NCBI RefSeq assembly: GCF_004402375.1
Contig: NZ_SOGJ01000012.1
Span: 8,908 to 72,907 of the forward strand
Direction: 5' to 3'
DNA length: 64,000 nucleotides
From: Cryobacterium breve
GTDB lineage: Bacteria > Actinomycetota > Actinomycetes > Actinomycetales > Microbacteriaceae
Under the pieces are notes generated by a model. It did no database searches, was not told where the DNA came from, and saw only the letters and a list, made by a program, of their open reading frames with translations. Below are positions 38,228 to 48,271 of this stretch, piece after piece. A program made the position numbers and the translations under genes. How positions within the stretch are numbered: the first letter of the stretch is position 1; each line of letters opens with the position of its first letter.

Positions 38228-38276
38228 GAGCGGTGAGCGGTGAGCGGTGAGCGGTGAGCGGTGAGCGGTGAGCGGT
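38228..38276. repeat. 7-bp tandem repeat, seven copies of GAGCGGT
   Basis: Seven exact consecutive GAGCGGT units, 52 bp downstream of family B copy B2. It is non-coding and likely length-variable by replication slippage. Confidence 0.95.
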
Positions 38277-38453
38277 GAAACCTACTCGGCCTCGAGCGCA
38301 TGGCCCCCGGCCATGCTGATGCGCGAGTAAGCCCCTCTCACGTGCCGTGACGTGCCGAGCCCAGCGTCGTCCTCCCAGATTCTTAGTTTTCCGGAGTTCT
38401 TCTCACGTCTCGGCGAAGAGTGGAGGGCGTTCAGGGGTCTGGCTGCGGGGCGG

Positions 38454-39634
<1,181 letters not shown>

Positions 39635-39638
<4 letters not shown>

Positions 39639-41278
39639 TGCATGCTCGTCAGCCGGGAGCGGGCGAACAACAGGTAGGTGACCGGCAGGCTCAAAACGAT
39701 CATCAGCAGGGCATAGGGAGCGGCGCCGACGTAGTTGATGTCATTCACTTTCGACCAGAACTGGATCGCGAGGGTGCGGGTTCCGTTGGGGGCCAGCAGG
39801 AGAGTGGCCGTCAGCTCGGTCACGATGCCGAGGAAGACAAGCGCCCCCGCGGCCAGGGCAGACGGTGCGAAAAAACGGGTCGTCACGTGCAGGAACGCGG
39901 CGACGGGACGCCTGCCGAGCGACCGTGCGGCCTCCTCCAGCCCCACCGGCACCTGCGCCAGCCCGGCCCGGAGGTTCACCAGCGCACGCGGCAGGAACAT
40001 CAGCAGGTAGGTCACGATCACCAGCGTCGTGGTCTGGTAGAGCGGCTGAACGAAACGGATGCTGATGGTCACCAGCGCCAGGGCCGTCACGATGCCGGGC
40101 AGGGAGCTGGTGAGGTAGTTGACCGACTCCAAGCCGCGGGACAGCCGGCTGGGGTAACGCACCGCGAGGAACGCGATCGGGAACGCGAGCAGACACGTGA
40201 CCGCGGCGCCGGCGAGGCCGTAGCCCACCGTTTGCAGCAGGGCCTGGGCCAGAACGGGCTCGGTCCACACAGCCGCGCCGCCCTGCGCGAGCCAGCGGAT
40301 GACGCTCCAGAATGGCACCCCGATCGCCAGGGCGAACAGTCCGCCGAGGAACAGGTAGCCGACCGGCGAAAAGGCGCCGAGGGAGCGCCGGGGAGTGACC
40401 CGAGCCACGCCCGAGCCGATGCGGGCGTAGCGTGCGCGGCCGCGAGCACCGGATTCCCCGATCAACAGGAACAGACAGAGCAGCACGAGCACGCCTGCGA
40501 GGGCGTTGGCCGCAGGGCCGTTGAATGTGGACCGGTACTGCTCGACGATCGCGGTGGTGAAGGTGTCGAATCGGATCATTGCGAACGCGCCGTATTCGGA
40601 GAGCAGGTGCAGGCCCACGAGCAGGGCGCCACCCAGGATCGGCAGCCTCAATTGCGGCAGGATCACACGGAAGAAGACGCCCCAGGCGCTGCTGCCGAGC
40701 GACTCGGCCGCCTCTTCGACCGTGGGGTCGAGGCGCCGCAGCGCCGCAGCGCAGGGCAGGTAGACCAGCGGGAAATACGACAGGGTAGCGATCAGGACCC
40801 CCGACCAGAGGCCGTTGAGCGACGGGATGGCACTCACCCAACCGTAGCTGTTGACGAAGGCCGGCACCGCGAGCGGCGTGGCCAGCAGCACGGCGAAGAC
40901 CCTGCGGCCGGGCAGGGAGGTGCGACCGACCAGCCAGGCGGCGGCCACCCCGATCGCCGTCGTCAGAGGTACGGTGATCACGACCAGCCCGATCGTGTTC
41001 ACCAGTAGCTCGCCGACCCGCGGCCGGAACACGAGCGCCGACAGGGCCGGCCAGCCGGTGAGGAAGCCAGTGACGACGACGTAGCCGAGCGGAAGCAGCC
41101 CGAGCAGGGACACGGTGATCGCAGCCGCCACGATGAATGGCGAGGGTCGTTTGCCGACCCGGACCGCGGCATCCGTGCGCCCCGCCAGCCCCGTCACGCC
41201 GGTTTCGGCGACGGCTTCGCCAATGGTGCCCGACTCGTCGGGCGCCGGAGTCGCGGTCGAGGGGGCTGCAGGTATCAC
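39635..41278 (-). CDS. fbpB: Iron(III) ABC importer permease, double-length
   Basis: A 547-residue permease with about 12 transmembrane helices, made of two fused six-helix units as is usual for FbpB. Each half carries an EAA-type ATPase-docking loop: EEAAESLGSSAWGVFFRVILP near 195 and EEAARSLGRRPVAAFLHVTT near 445. The N-terminal 45 residues are Ala/Thr-rich and probably cytoplasmic. It lies 10 bp after the binding-protein gene and overlaps fbpC by 4 bp. Confidence 0.9.
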
Positions 41279-41288
41279 CAGTTGCAGC

Positions 41289-42332
41289 CTAGAGGAAACC
41301 GGCCTCGGTCATCAGATCGGTGACCGTGGTGCTGTTGAGTTTGGACGGGTCGATGACGGGGGCGTCGAGTTCACTCAGTGGCACGAGCGCGGGGTTCGCG
41401 TCGACCGAACCGGAGACGGGGTACTCGAACGACGTGCCCGTCTGCAGGATTTCCTGGCCGCCCTTGCCGGTGATGAAGGCGAGGAACGCCTGCGCTGCGA
41501 CGGGGTTCTCGCTGGTCTCCAGCACTCCGCCGCCGGAGACGCTGACGAATGCGCCGGGATCCTGGTTCTTGAAGTAGTACATCTCCGTGCTAGAGCTGTT
41601 CTCACCGGTGCCGGCTTGGTCGCCGAACCAGTAGTAGTGGTAGATCACGCCGGCGGGGATCTCGCCCGCGTTGACGGCCTTCATCACGGTGCTGTTCCCT
41701 TTGTACACGACCGCGTTCTGCTTCATGGCAGCGAGCCAGTCACGGGTGGCGTCTTCGCCCTCGAGTTCGAGGAGGGCGCTGACGATGGCCTGGAAGTCGG
41801 CGCCGGACGGCGACGCGGCCCAACGCCCAGCCCAGGCAGGGTCGGCGAGGTCGAGCAGCGAGGCCGGCAGTTCACTCTCGCTGATCAGGCTCGGGTTGTA
41901 AGCGAACACGGTCGAGCGGGCGGCGATGCCGGTCCACAGGCCGGTGGAAGGACGATACTGCTCGGGCACCTTCTCAAGCGTGGCGTCGTCGACCGGGGCG
42001 AGCAGGTCGGCCTGCTCGACCAAGCTCATCGCCGGGGAGTTCTCGGTGAGGAACACATCGGCTTTGGAGGCGGTGCCTTCCTGCACGAGCTGGTTGCCGA
42101 GCTCGGAGTCGCTGCCATTGCGGAGCGTCACGGTGACGCCGGTCTCCGCGGTGAACTCGTCGGCCCAAGCCTGGGTGAGTTCCTCGTGCTGCGCGTTGTA
42201 GACGGTGATGGAGCCCGACGGGGTGGCCGAGGTGGAGGTGGCGGATTCGTCGGCGGCGCTGCACCCGGTGGCCCCGAGCAGGGTCACCGTTCCGATAGCG
42301 GTAAGCAATGCCCAGCGGCGTGTCAGAATCAT
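41289..42332 (-). CDS. fbpA: Iron(III)-binding lipoprotein of an ABC importer
   Basis: A 347-residue solute-binding protein with signal peptide and lipobox (LLGATGCSA, Cys24), so anchored outside the membrane. After it come ITVYNAQHEELTQAWADEF and KADVFLTENSPAM, typical of FbpA/FutA proteins. The tyrosine pair used for Fe(III) binding in this family appears in VIYHYYWFGD near residue 230. First gene of fbpABC and directly downstream of an IdeR/DtxR-like box, so it should be expressed under iron limitation. Confidence 0.9.
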   Translation of the reverse strand: MILTRRWALLTAIGTVTLLGATGCSAADESATSTSATPSGSITVYNAQHEELTQAWADEFTAETGVTVTLRNGSDSELGNQLVQEGTASKADVFLTENSPAMSLVEQADLLAPVDDATLEKVPEQYRPSTGLWTGIAARSTVFAYNPSLISESELPASLLDLADPAWAGRWAASPSGADFQAIVSALLELEGEDATRDWLAAMKQNAVVYKGNSTVMKAVNAGEIPAGVIYHYYWFGDQAGTGENSSSTEMYYFKNQDPGAFVSVSGGGVLETSENPVAAQAFLAFITGKGGQEILQTGTSFEYPVSGSVDANPALVPLSELDAPVIDPSKLNSTTVTDLMTEAGFL

Positions 42333-42374
42333 CGTGTTACGTGTCCCTACTGTCGACGGGCCAAGCCCGAGTGC

Positions 42375-42393
42375 TTTGGTAAGCCTATCCTAA
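42375..42393 (-). promoter_or_regulatory. IdeR/DtxR-type iron box upstream of fbpABC
   Basis: The minus strand reads TTAGGATAGGCTTACCAAA, 16 of 19 matches to the DtxR/IdeR consensus TTAGGTTAGGCTAACCTAA. It lies 43 bp upstream of the fbpA start, in promoter position. Repression by Fe-loaded DtxR/IdeR is the expected mode. Confidence 0.85.
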
Positions 42394-42443
42394 TATCGAG
42401 TGTGATGGCGGGGCTCGAAGGGGATGTACAGGGTGGAGGCCGG

Positions 42444-43217
42444 TCAGCGGGGCGGCATCCGGATGGCGCCGTCGAGGCGGATGGTGTCACCGTTGAGCAT
42501 CGGATTCTCGACGATATGCCGCACGAGCGCGGCGAACTCGGCCGGGTCGCCGAGGCGCGCGGGGTGCGGCACCTGCGCCGCGAGGGACTCGCGAACGCTC
42601 TCGGGCAGGCCCTGCAGCATCGGGGTGTCGAAGATACCCGGCGCGATCGCCACGACCCGGATCAGCGACCGCGCGAACTCGCGGGCCAGCGGCAGGGTCA
42701 TCGCGGCGACGCCGCCCTTCGACGCGGCGTAGGCAGCCTGGCCGATCTGACCGTCATAGGCGGCGACCGATGCTGTATTCACAATCACGCCGCGCTCCGG
42801 GACCGTGGCGGTGGTCGGCTCGGACGCCTGCATGGCGGCGGCGGCCAGCCGGATCACGTTGAACGTGCCCACCAGGTTGATGCGAATGACGCGGTCGAAG
42901 TCGTCGAGCGGCAACGGGCTGCCGGTGCGGTCGACCGTGCGTTGGCCGGGGGCGATGCCGGCACAGTTGACGACGATGCGCAGCGGACCGAGATCGACCG
43001 CCTCAGAGACGGCTGCCTGAACGTCTTCGGCGCGAGTGACATCGCCGGGCACGAAGCGCGTCCGCCCGCCGATCGAGGCCGCCGCCCGCTCCCCCGCGGC
43101 ACCCGGAAGGTCGAGCAGCACGACCGCGGCCCCGGCCTCGGCCAGCGCGGTGGCGGTGGCCAGTCCGAGGCCGGACGCCGCTCCGGTGACGAGGGCGGAG
43201 CATCCGTCGATGCGCAT
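42444..43217 (-). CDS. HSD10-like short-chain dehydrogenase, probable 3-hydroxyacyl-CoA dehydrogenase
   Basis: A 257-residue SDR enzyme starting at ATG 43217 ([20 protein letters not shown]). The NAD site TGAASGLG is at about 11-18. The catalytic Ser-Tyr-Lys lie in [22 protein letters not shown] (middle of the chain; Tyr and Lys in YAASK). Its C-terminus, [17 protein letters not shown], resembles type II (HSD17B10-like) 3-hydroxyacyl-CoA dehydrogenases. It is 1 bp after the thiolase gene, so the pair would catalyse the last two steps of beta-oxidation or related CoA-ester degradation. Confidence 0.82.
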   Translation of the reverse strand: MRIDGCSALVTGAASGLGLATATALAEAGAAVVLLDLPGAAGERAAASIGGRTRFVPGDVTRAEDVQAAVSEAVDLGPLRIVVNCAGIAPGQRTVDRTGSPLPLDDFDRVIRINLVGTFNVIRLAAAAMQASEPTTATVPERGVIVNTASVAAYDGQIGQAAYAASKGGVAAMTLPLAREFARSLIRVVAIAPGIFDTPMLQGLPESVRESLAAQVPHPARLGDPAEFAALVRHIVENPMLNGDTIRLDGAIRMPPR

Positions 43218-43218
43218 C

Positions 43219-44412
43219 TTAGAGCCGCTCGATGATGGTGGCGTTGGCCATGCCACCGCCCTCGCACATTGTCTGCAACCCCCAACGACCGCCGCTCAGT
43301 TCGAGGTGATTGAGCAGGGTGCCGAGCAGCCGCGTGCCCGAGGAGCCAAGCGCGTGGCCGAGCGAGATGGCCCCGCCGCGCGGGTTGAGCAGGGCCGGGT
43401 CGGCACCGAGCTCCCGCAGCCAGACGAGCGGCACGGTGGCGAACGCCTCATTGACCTCATAGGCGTCGAGGTCGTCGATGCTGAGTCCAGAGCGTTCCAG
43501 GATGCGCCGGGTGGCCGCGATCACGCCGGTCAGCATCAGAAGCGGGTCGCTTCCACTGACCGCGAAACTGTGGAAGCGGGCCCGCGGGTTGAGGCCCAGC
43601 TCGGCCGCGCGTTTTGCACTCATGATCAGGGCGGCGGACGCACCGTCGGTCAGCGGGGACGAGTTGCCGGCGGTCACGTGCCAGTCGAGCTGCGGGAACC
43701 GGGCGGCGAGAGCATCCGTTCGGAACGCCGGCGGCAGCGCGGCCAGGGAGTCGAGTGTTGTGCCGGGGCGGATGGTCTCGTCCTCCGTGACGACCCGGCC
43801 GCCCTGCACGATCGTCGGTCGGAGTTCGCCGTCGAAGTCGCCCCGATCGGCCGCGGCCGCGGCAAGGCGGTGCGAGCGAGCCGCGAATGCGTCGAGCTCG
43901 CCGCGGCCGAGTCGCCACTTCTGGTTCATCAACTCGGCCGCGACGCCCTGGTTGACGAGGCCAGCGGGGTAGCGGTCGCGCATCCGCGGGCCATGCGGGT
44001 CGTGCCCGGCTGCAGTTCCCCGGGAGCTGCCGAGCGGCACGCGGCTCATCGACTCGACACCGCAGGCAATGACCACGTCGTAGGTTCCGGCCATCACTCC
44101 CTGCGCGGCGAAGGTAGCCGCCTGCTGGCTGGAGCCGCACTGACGGTCGATGGTGGCGCCCGGAACCGAGTCGGGGAAGCCCGCGCTCAGCAGTGCGGTG
44201 CGGGTCACGTTGTAGCCCTGCTCCCCGACCTGGCTGACGCAACCGCCGATCACGTCGTCGACCAGGGCGGGATCGAGCCCGTTGCGGGTGACCAGTTCGC
44301 CTAGCACACCGGCCAGAAGGTCAGCGGGGTGCACGCCCGAGAGGGCGCCGCCCGGCTTGCCTCGACCTGACGCGGTGCGCACGACATCGACAATGACAGC
44401 CTCGTTGCTCAT
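43219..44412 (-). CDS. Thiolase (acetyl-CoA acyltransferase)
   Basis: A 397-residue degradative-type thiolase. The nucleophilic Cys is in [15 protein letters not shown] near residue 90. The active-site His is in [19 protein letters not shown], and the second Cys in [15 protein letters not shown] at the C-terminus. [16 protein letters not shown] is the conserved Asn-Glu loop. It cleaves 3-ketoacyl-CoA to acetyl-CoA. It is co-transcribed with the SDR gene downstream. The acyl-chain preference is unknown. Confidence 0.92.
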   Translation of the reverse strand: MSNEAVIVDVVRTASGRGKPGGALSGVHPADLLAGVLGELVTRNGLDPALVDDVIGGCVSQVGEQGYNVTRTALLSAGFPDSVPGATIDRQCGSSQQAATFAAQGVMAGTYDVVIACGVESMSRVPLGSSRGTAAGHDPHGPRMRDRYPAGLVNQGVAAELMNQKWRLGRGELDAFAARSHRLAAAAADRGDFDGELRPTIVQGGRVVTEDETIRPGTTLDSLAALPPAFRTDALAARFPQLDWHVTAGNSSPLTDGASAALIMSAKRAAELGLNPRARFHSFAVSGSDPLLMLTGVIAATRRILERSGLSIDDLDAYEVNEAFATVPLVWLRELGADPALLNPRGGAISLGHALGSSGTRLLGTLLNHLELSGGRWGLQTMCEGGGMANATIIERL

Positions 44413-44564
44413 GACCTCAGCCTAAGCTTCCGGTGCCACTGTGGCACTGAGCGCGCGGGAGCGTGTGGCGCGGCGGGGTGGGCGGCGCGGTGCCGGTGCG
44501 GGCGCGGTGGGGCGGGGCGCGAGTGCGAGTGCGAGCCCGCGTAGCTGGGTGTGTGGCCGTGCAT

Positions 44565-44670
44565 GGGGCTAACTCAGGAGATCCGGTGCGGAGTCCGGCA
44601 TCCGGGGCATCTCGCCGCACTGGTTCGGGGCCTGGCGGAACATTCCTAGTGAATCTCCTGAGTTGGCCAC
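44565..44670. repeat. Family A palindrome-ended repeat, copy A4 (106 bp)
   Basis: Ends GGGGCTAACTCAGGAGATC and GAATCTCCTGAGTTGGCCAC. The interior includes CCGCACTGGTTCGGGGC, shared in part with A3 and A7. It ends 31 bp from the RNA methyltransferase stop. The remainder of the 289-bp gap (44413-44701) shows nothing else. Confidence 0.85.
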
Positions 44671-44701
44671 AGGTCTGGTTGGCTGGCCGGGTGTTATGGC
44701 G

Positions 44702-45499
44702 TCAGTTGGAGAGCGCCCACATCGCGACGGCGCTGGCGGCGGCCACGTTGAGCGAGTCGATGCCGTGCTTCATCGGGATCTGAACCACGCTGTCGGATGC
44801 CGCGAGCGCATCCGGGGTGAGCCCGTCACCCTCCGCACCGAGCAGCAGCGCCAGCCGCTCATGCTCGTGGCCGGGGAAGTCGCGGAGACTGACGGCATCC
44901 GTCGTCAAGGCCAGCGCAGCGAGGTGAAAACCGTGCCGGGTGAGCAGTGCACGGGTGCTCGGCCAGTCGCCGACGCGGGTCCAGGGCACCTGCAGGACGG
45001 TGCCCATCGAAACGCGGATGGCGCGGCGGTAGAACGGGTCGGAGCAGCGCGGGGAGACGAGGATCGCGTCGGCGCCGATGGCCCCGGCGGAACGGAAGAT
45101 CGCGCCCACGTTCGTAGGGTCGGACACGTTTTCGAGGATCACGATTCGACGGGCGCCGGCGAGCAGTTGATCCGGGTCGGGCAGCTCGGGCCGATGCATC
45201 GAGGCGATCACGCCGCGGTGCAGAACATACCCGGTGAGCTCGGCGAGCAGTTCCCCGGGGCCAACGAATATGGGCACGTCGCCGCCGACGAGATCGTGGG
45301 CTTCATCGACGGTGTTGCCGAGGGCGAGTACCGAACGGGGACGGTGTCCGGCGTGCAAGGCCCGCTTGAGGACTAATGCCGATTCGGCTATATACAGTCC
45401 CTGCTCGGTGCCGCGAGCCTTTTTGAGAGCAACATCTGTGAGGTGTGCGTAGTCCACGAGACGCGGATCGCTGAGGTCGCTGATCTCGATGACGGGCAC
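44702..45499 (-). CDS. TrmH/SpoU-family RNA 2'-O-methyltransferase
   Basis: A 265-residue SPOUT methyltransferase. The N-terminal ~95 residues are a substrate-binding domain. The three SPOUT motifs follow: motif 1 ENVSDPTNVGAIFRSAGAIG (Asn/Arg), motif 2 LLLGAEGDGLTPDAL and motif 3 IPMKHGIDSLNVAAASAVA, forming the trefoil-knot SAM site. It methylates ribose in tRNA or 23S rRNA; the exact target is not readable. It stands alone between family A copies A4 and A5. Confidence 0.9.
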   Translation of the reverse strand: MPVIEISDLSDPRLVDYAHLTDVALKKARGTEQGLYIAESALVLKRALHAGHRPRSVLALGNTVDEAHDLVGGDVPIFVGPGELLAELTGYVLHRGVIASMHRPELPDPDQLLAGARRIVILENVSDPTNVGAIFRSAGAIGADAILVSPRCSDPFYRRAIRVSMGTVLQVPWTRVGDWPSTRALLTRHGFHLAALALTTDAVSLRDFPGHEHERLALLLGAEGDGLTPDALAASDSVVQIPMKHGIDSLNVAAASAVAMWALSN

Positions 45500-45580
45500 C
45501 CGCCCAGTCTATCGCGGGGGCAGCACTGGGTCTCGGGCGTGCATCCTGCGCGCTGAAAGCCCCGCTCGCGGCTCGGTTGA

Positions 45581-45674
45581 GCACAACTCCTGCACTTCGG
45601 TCGGGGGCGGATTCGCCGCCCCCGGGGACCCCAGGCAACAGCACCACTTGGCCCACGACGTGTAGGAGTTCTGC
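45581..45674. repeat. Family C palindrome-ended element (94 bp, single copy seen)
   Basis: Outer arms GCACAACTCCTGCAC (45581-45595) and GTGTAGGAGTTCTGC (45660-45674) pair with 13 of 15 matches. An inner hairpin GGGGGCGG-ATTCG-CCGCCCCC lies at 45603-45623. The architecture matches families A and B, but the sequence differs. Confidence 0.6.
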
Positions 45675-45694
45675 ACGTTGGCCGCCTCTGCCCT

Positions 45695-45791
45695 GGGGCT
45701 AACTCAGGAGATCCGGGCGGCGGCGGACAGTTGTCGACCAGAACGCTGCAGCAAGCTGCGGATGCCGCGGCTCTTCTCCTGAGTTAGCCAC
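45695..45791. repeat. Family A palindrome-ended repeat, copy A5 (97 bp)
   Basis: Ends GGGGCTAACTCAGGAGATC and CTTCTCCTGAGTTAGCCAC. The interior contains GCTGCAGCAAGCTGCGGATGCC, itself partly self-complementary. It lies 20 bp from the family C element. Confidence 0.84.
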
Positions 45792-45923
45792 ACGACGAGG
45801 GTGGTAGGGGAGCACCCCTACCCGTTTCTGCGGGGGTTGTTGGCAGCGCAGGCGGGCCAGTCCTCTCAGTGGAAATATCCCTGACTGCCCTGCGCTCACG
45901 CCGGGGCGGGGTTCGGCTCGTTC

Positions 45924-46571
45924 TCAGCCACCCACCAGCGGTAAAAACATGCCCGCCGCCATCAACGTCATCGCCACGGCCATGCTCAGATGCTGGGCTG
46001 ACTCCAGCCGGAGCGTCGCCGAAGCGGGCTCCATCCCCTGCGGGCGGCGCGCCGACCGAACGGAGCTGAATGCGACGGCCACGGATGTCGCGACCACCAG
46101 CACTACCAGCCCGGCCGGCAGCAACCGGACATTGGAGGACGCCAGCGCGTGCCCGACGTGCGCGCCGTTTCCCGCGGCTGGCCCGGCCGCTGCGGTTATG
46201 GTTCCGGGTGCGGTTCCAGCTATGAAAGCGGTGGCGGAACCCATCGCCGCGCCCGCCGGTGACAGCATTACGGCCCACATCACCGCCATCAGTAGCAAGG
46301 AGGTGGCGTGGTGCGCCGCCAGTCTGCGGTGAGCCCGGTCGAGCAGAGCCAGTAGGGCCGACCCGATCAGCAGCCCTGCCCACGCTAGGGGCCCGAGCAG
46401 TCGCAGAGCGGGCAATACCATGTCGGCGCAGGAGACGGCCATGACGATCATGGCGGGTGCCGCGACCAGGGTTCGGCCCAACATCCGGAGCCCGGAGAGC
46501 GAACAGGCCACACCCAATCCGGCCGCCGCAACCGCGGCGAACGGGCACGCGGACACCCAGATCGCATTCAT
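45924..46571 (-). CDS. Small multi-pass membrane protein, possibly DUF5134-like
   Basis: A 215-residue protein with about six hydrophobic segments and Ala/Leu/Met-rich composition. Two features resemble the DUF5134 family of actinobacterial membrane proteins: the RAHRRLAAHHATSLLLMAVMWAVML segment (His-rich entry into a Met-rich helix) and the C-terminal QHLSMAVAMTLMAAGMFLPL. That assignment is tentative. Function is unknown; His/Met-rich helices could suggest metal handling, but no motif proves it. It is bordered by family A copies A5 and A6, and no partner gene is adjacent. Confidence 0.55.
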   Translation of the reverse strand: MNAIWVSACPFAAVAAAGLGVACSLSGLRMLGRTLVAAPAMIVMAVSCADMVLPALRLLGPLAWAGLLIGSALLALLDRAHRRLAAHHATSLLLMAVMWAVMLSPAGAAMGSATAFIAGTAPGTITAAAGPAAGNGAHVGHALASSNVRLLPAGLVVLVVATSVAVAFSSVRSARRPQGMEPASATLRLESAQHLSMAVAMTLMAAGMFLPLVGG

Positions 46572-46616
46572 ATCGGCTCACGATATGCCGGCCTGGCCCG
46601 CACGACTTGCCTGTCG

Positions 46617-46658
46617 GCGCACGGATGCGCGGCGGGAGCGCACGGATGCGCAGCGGGA
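46617..46658. repeat. 21-bp direct repeat, two copies
   Basis: Two adjacent near-identical 21-bp units beginning GCGCACGGATGCGC, followed by a partial third. Non-coding. Confidence 0.75.
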
Positions 46659-46685
46659 GCGCACCCCGAGGTGGCCGCACCCCCG

Positions 46686-46793
46686 GTGGCCAACTCAGGA
46701 GATTTGACGCGGTGGGCGCATTTGGCGTGCGCTCGGAGCCACTAGTCCGGACCGATTCGGTCGCTCCCCTCAGGGATCTCCTGAGTTGGCCAC
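46686..46793. repeat. Family A palindrome-ended repeat, copy A6 (108 bp)
   Basis: Ends GTGGCCAACTCAGGAGATT and GGATCTCCTGAGTTGGCCAC. It sits in the divergent gap upstream of both neighbouring genes, unlike most copies. Confidence 0.85.
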
Positions 46794-46937
46794 CATGCCT
46801 CCGACCTACCTCTTGCAATTCGGTGAGAAAGCCGGTGCACACCCCCGGAATTCGCGGAGACACGGTCCGGCCCTCACTATTTGCAGGAGCTAGGCACGCA
46901 AAACGCCAGGATAAGAGAATTAGAGGCCGGACGGCCG

Positions 46938-47079
46938 GACGGCAAGGCAATACGAGACGGCCAGGCACTGCGGGACGCCCAGGCACTGCGGGACGGCAAG
47001 GCACTACGAGACGGCAAGGCACTACGAGACGGCAAGGCACTACAAGGGCCAGGCACTACGAGACGGCCAGGCACTGCGG
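46938..47079. repeat. 18-bp tandem repeat, about eight units
   Basis: Units close to GACGGCAAGGCACTACGA recur at 18-bp spacing, with one 16-bp unit (47046-47061) that breaks the frame. Variants differ at a few positions (GCACTGCGG, GCAATACGA). The frame break argues against a coding role. Confidence 0.85.
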
Positions 47080-47114
47080 GACCAAAGCTGCGAACCCAGT
47101 CGGGCCGGGGTTGT

Positions 47115-47211
47115 GTGGCTAACTCAGGAGAAGCACCGCGGCAACAACCGGCCACCGCGCTGGTTCGGGCGACGGATGCCGAGCGGCACCCGGATCTCCT
47201 GAGTTGGCCAC
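47115..47211. repeat. Family A palindrome-ended repeat, copy A7 (97 bp)
   Basis: Ends GTGGCTAACTCAGGAGAAG and GGATCTCCTGAGTTGGCCAC. The interior contains CCGCGCTGGTTCGGGCG. It ends 63 bp upstream of the IclR start, so it may be in that gene's leader or promoter. Confidence 0.85.
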
Positions 47212-47274
47212 ATGCTTCGGAAGTAAATCCGGGGCGACCCCCTGGGGCCGAACCGACGATGCGAGAATGGCTCC

Positions 47275-48240
47275 GTGGTGACGTCAATAGGCAGGATGAG
47301 CGGTGCGAGGGAGCCGGGGGCGAGCGAACCCGGCGCAAACAGTGCGAAGAACGCGAACAGCGCAAACAGTGCGAACGGCGCAAACGGCGCAATCGGGGCA
47401 AGCAAGCCCAACACGAGCAACGCAACCGGGGCAGGCAAGCCCAACACGAGCAACGCAACCGGGGCAGGCAAGCCCAACACGAGCAACGCAACCGGGGCAG
47501 GCAAGCCCAACACGAGCAACGCAACCGGGGCAAGCGAGCCCAACGCGAACGGCGCGCCGCATTCGCAAACGTTGTCGCGGGGCATTCGTGTGCTCGAGAT
47601 CCTTGCCGACTCCGACCAGGCCATGAGCATCGCCAACGTGGCCGCCGCCCTCGGCGTGCACCGTTCCATCGCCTACCGAATTCTGCGCACGCTGGAGGAC
47701 CACGGAGTCGTGATCCGAGATACCGCGGGCGCCATGCGCCTCGGCCCGCGGATGGCCGCACTCGCCCGCGGCGTCGCCCGCAGTCTGCAGACCGCCGCCC
47801 TGCCCGAGCTCACGAGCGTCGCAAACGAGCTGGGAATGACAGCCTTTGTGACCATGCTGGACCGGGCGGAGGTCGTGACCCTGGTCAGCGTGGAACCACG
47901 GCAGGCACATGCAACGGTGGCGCAACGGCCGGGAACGCGGCATCCGTTGGGCCTGGGCGCGCCCGGAATAGCCATCCAGTCGCTGCTCACGGCAGCTCAA
48001 TGGTCACAGCTCGGTGACGAAGAACGCCGCAGCGAGGCCGCCGAGGTGCGCACGCGCGGCTTCGCCACCAGCCACGACGAGGTCATCCCAGGGCTGGCTT
48101 CCGTGGCGGTGCCACTCTCCGTGCCCGGCGAGGCACCCGCTGCGCTGGCGGTCGTCTATCTCGGCAGCGGGCAGAGTGCCACCACGATCGGCGCCCGACT
48201 CGTGACGGCCGCGTCCGCAATCGCGGCCGATCTGCGCTGA
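47275..48240 (+). CDS. IclR-family regulator with repeat-expanded N-terminus
   Basis: A 321-residue regulator, longer than the usual ~250. Residues 1-~97 are low-complexity Ala/Asn/Ser/Gly sequence; residues ~40-84 are four copies of an 11-residue unit (KPNTSNATGAG-like). The normal IclR domains follow: winged helix at about 98-160 (LSRGIRVLEILADSDQAMS, LGVHRSIAYRILRTLEDHG) and effector domain to the end. GTG 47275 is taken; ATG 47296 is also possible. Even a start at the core is not excluded, but no start with a ribosome-binding site is visible there. It precedes the homoprotocatechuate operon on the same strand and may control it. Confidence 0.83.
   Translation: MVTSIGRMSGAREPGASEPGANSAKNANSANSANGANGAIGASKPNTSNATGAGKPNTSNATGAGKPNTSNATGAGKPNTSNATGASEPNANGAPHSQTLSRGIRVLEILADSDQAMSIANVAAALGVHRSIAYRILRTLEDHGVVIRDTAGAMRLGPRMAALARGVARSLQTAALPELTSVANELGMTAFVTMLDRAEVVTLVSVEPRQAHATVAQRPGTRHPLGLGAPGIAIQSLLTAAQWSQLGDEERRSEAAEVRTRGFATSHDEVIPGLASVAVPLSVPGEAPAALAVVYLGSGQSATTIGARLVTAASAIAADLR
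47395..47526 (+). repeat. 33-bp in-frame tandem repeat, four copies
   Basis: Four 33-bp units at 47395, 47428, 47461 and 47494, nearly identical, and a degenerate fifth to about 47556. Each encodes 11 residues in the IclR reading frame. Near-identity between copies points to recent expansion. Confidence 0.95.
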
Positions 48241-48271
48241 GCGGCGCCTCAACCACCACGCGAGCCGCAAG

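Larger units (their letters stand above)
38018..38453. other. Non-coding gap between ramB-like gene and iron ABC ATPase
   Basis: This 436-bp region between convergent genes holds family B copy B2, a 7-bp tandem repeat, and a small GCATGGCC-CCC-GGCCATGC hairpin near 38298-38316 that may help terminate one of the two genes. Nothing else was recognised, including 38317-38453. Confidence 0.6.
45500..45923. other. Non-coding gap with a family C element and a family A copy
   Basis: This 424-bp region separates the methyltransferase from a small membrane-protein gene. It is almost filled by the family C element (45581-45674) and family A copy A5 (45695-45791), only 20 bp apart. The last 130 bp have no recognised feature. 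Confidence 0.6.
46572..47274. other. Repeat-rich 703-bp divergent intergenic region
   Basis: This region between the membrane-protein gene and the IclR gene contains a 21-bp direct repeat (46617-46658), family A copies A6 and A7, and an 18-bp tandem repeat between them. A forward reading frame from about 46881 crosses the 18-bp repeat and copy A7, but has no family resemblance and is not accepted as a gene. Confidence 0.65.

Noticed and set aside
45784-47040. A 418-residue minus-strand frame across the membrane-protein gene
   Set aside because: Spans two repeats and overlaps the better-supported 215-residue membrane protein; Arg/Pro/Gly-rich shadow.
46881-48017. A 378-residue forward frame across the 18-bp repeats and the IclR gene
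   Set aside because: It crosses a family A element and runs in a wrong frame over the IclR gene; no family resemblance.
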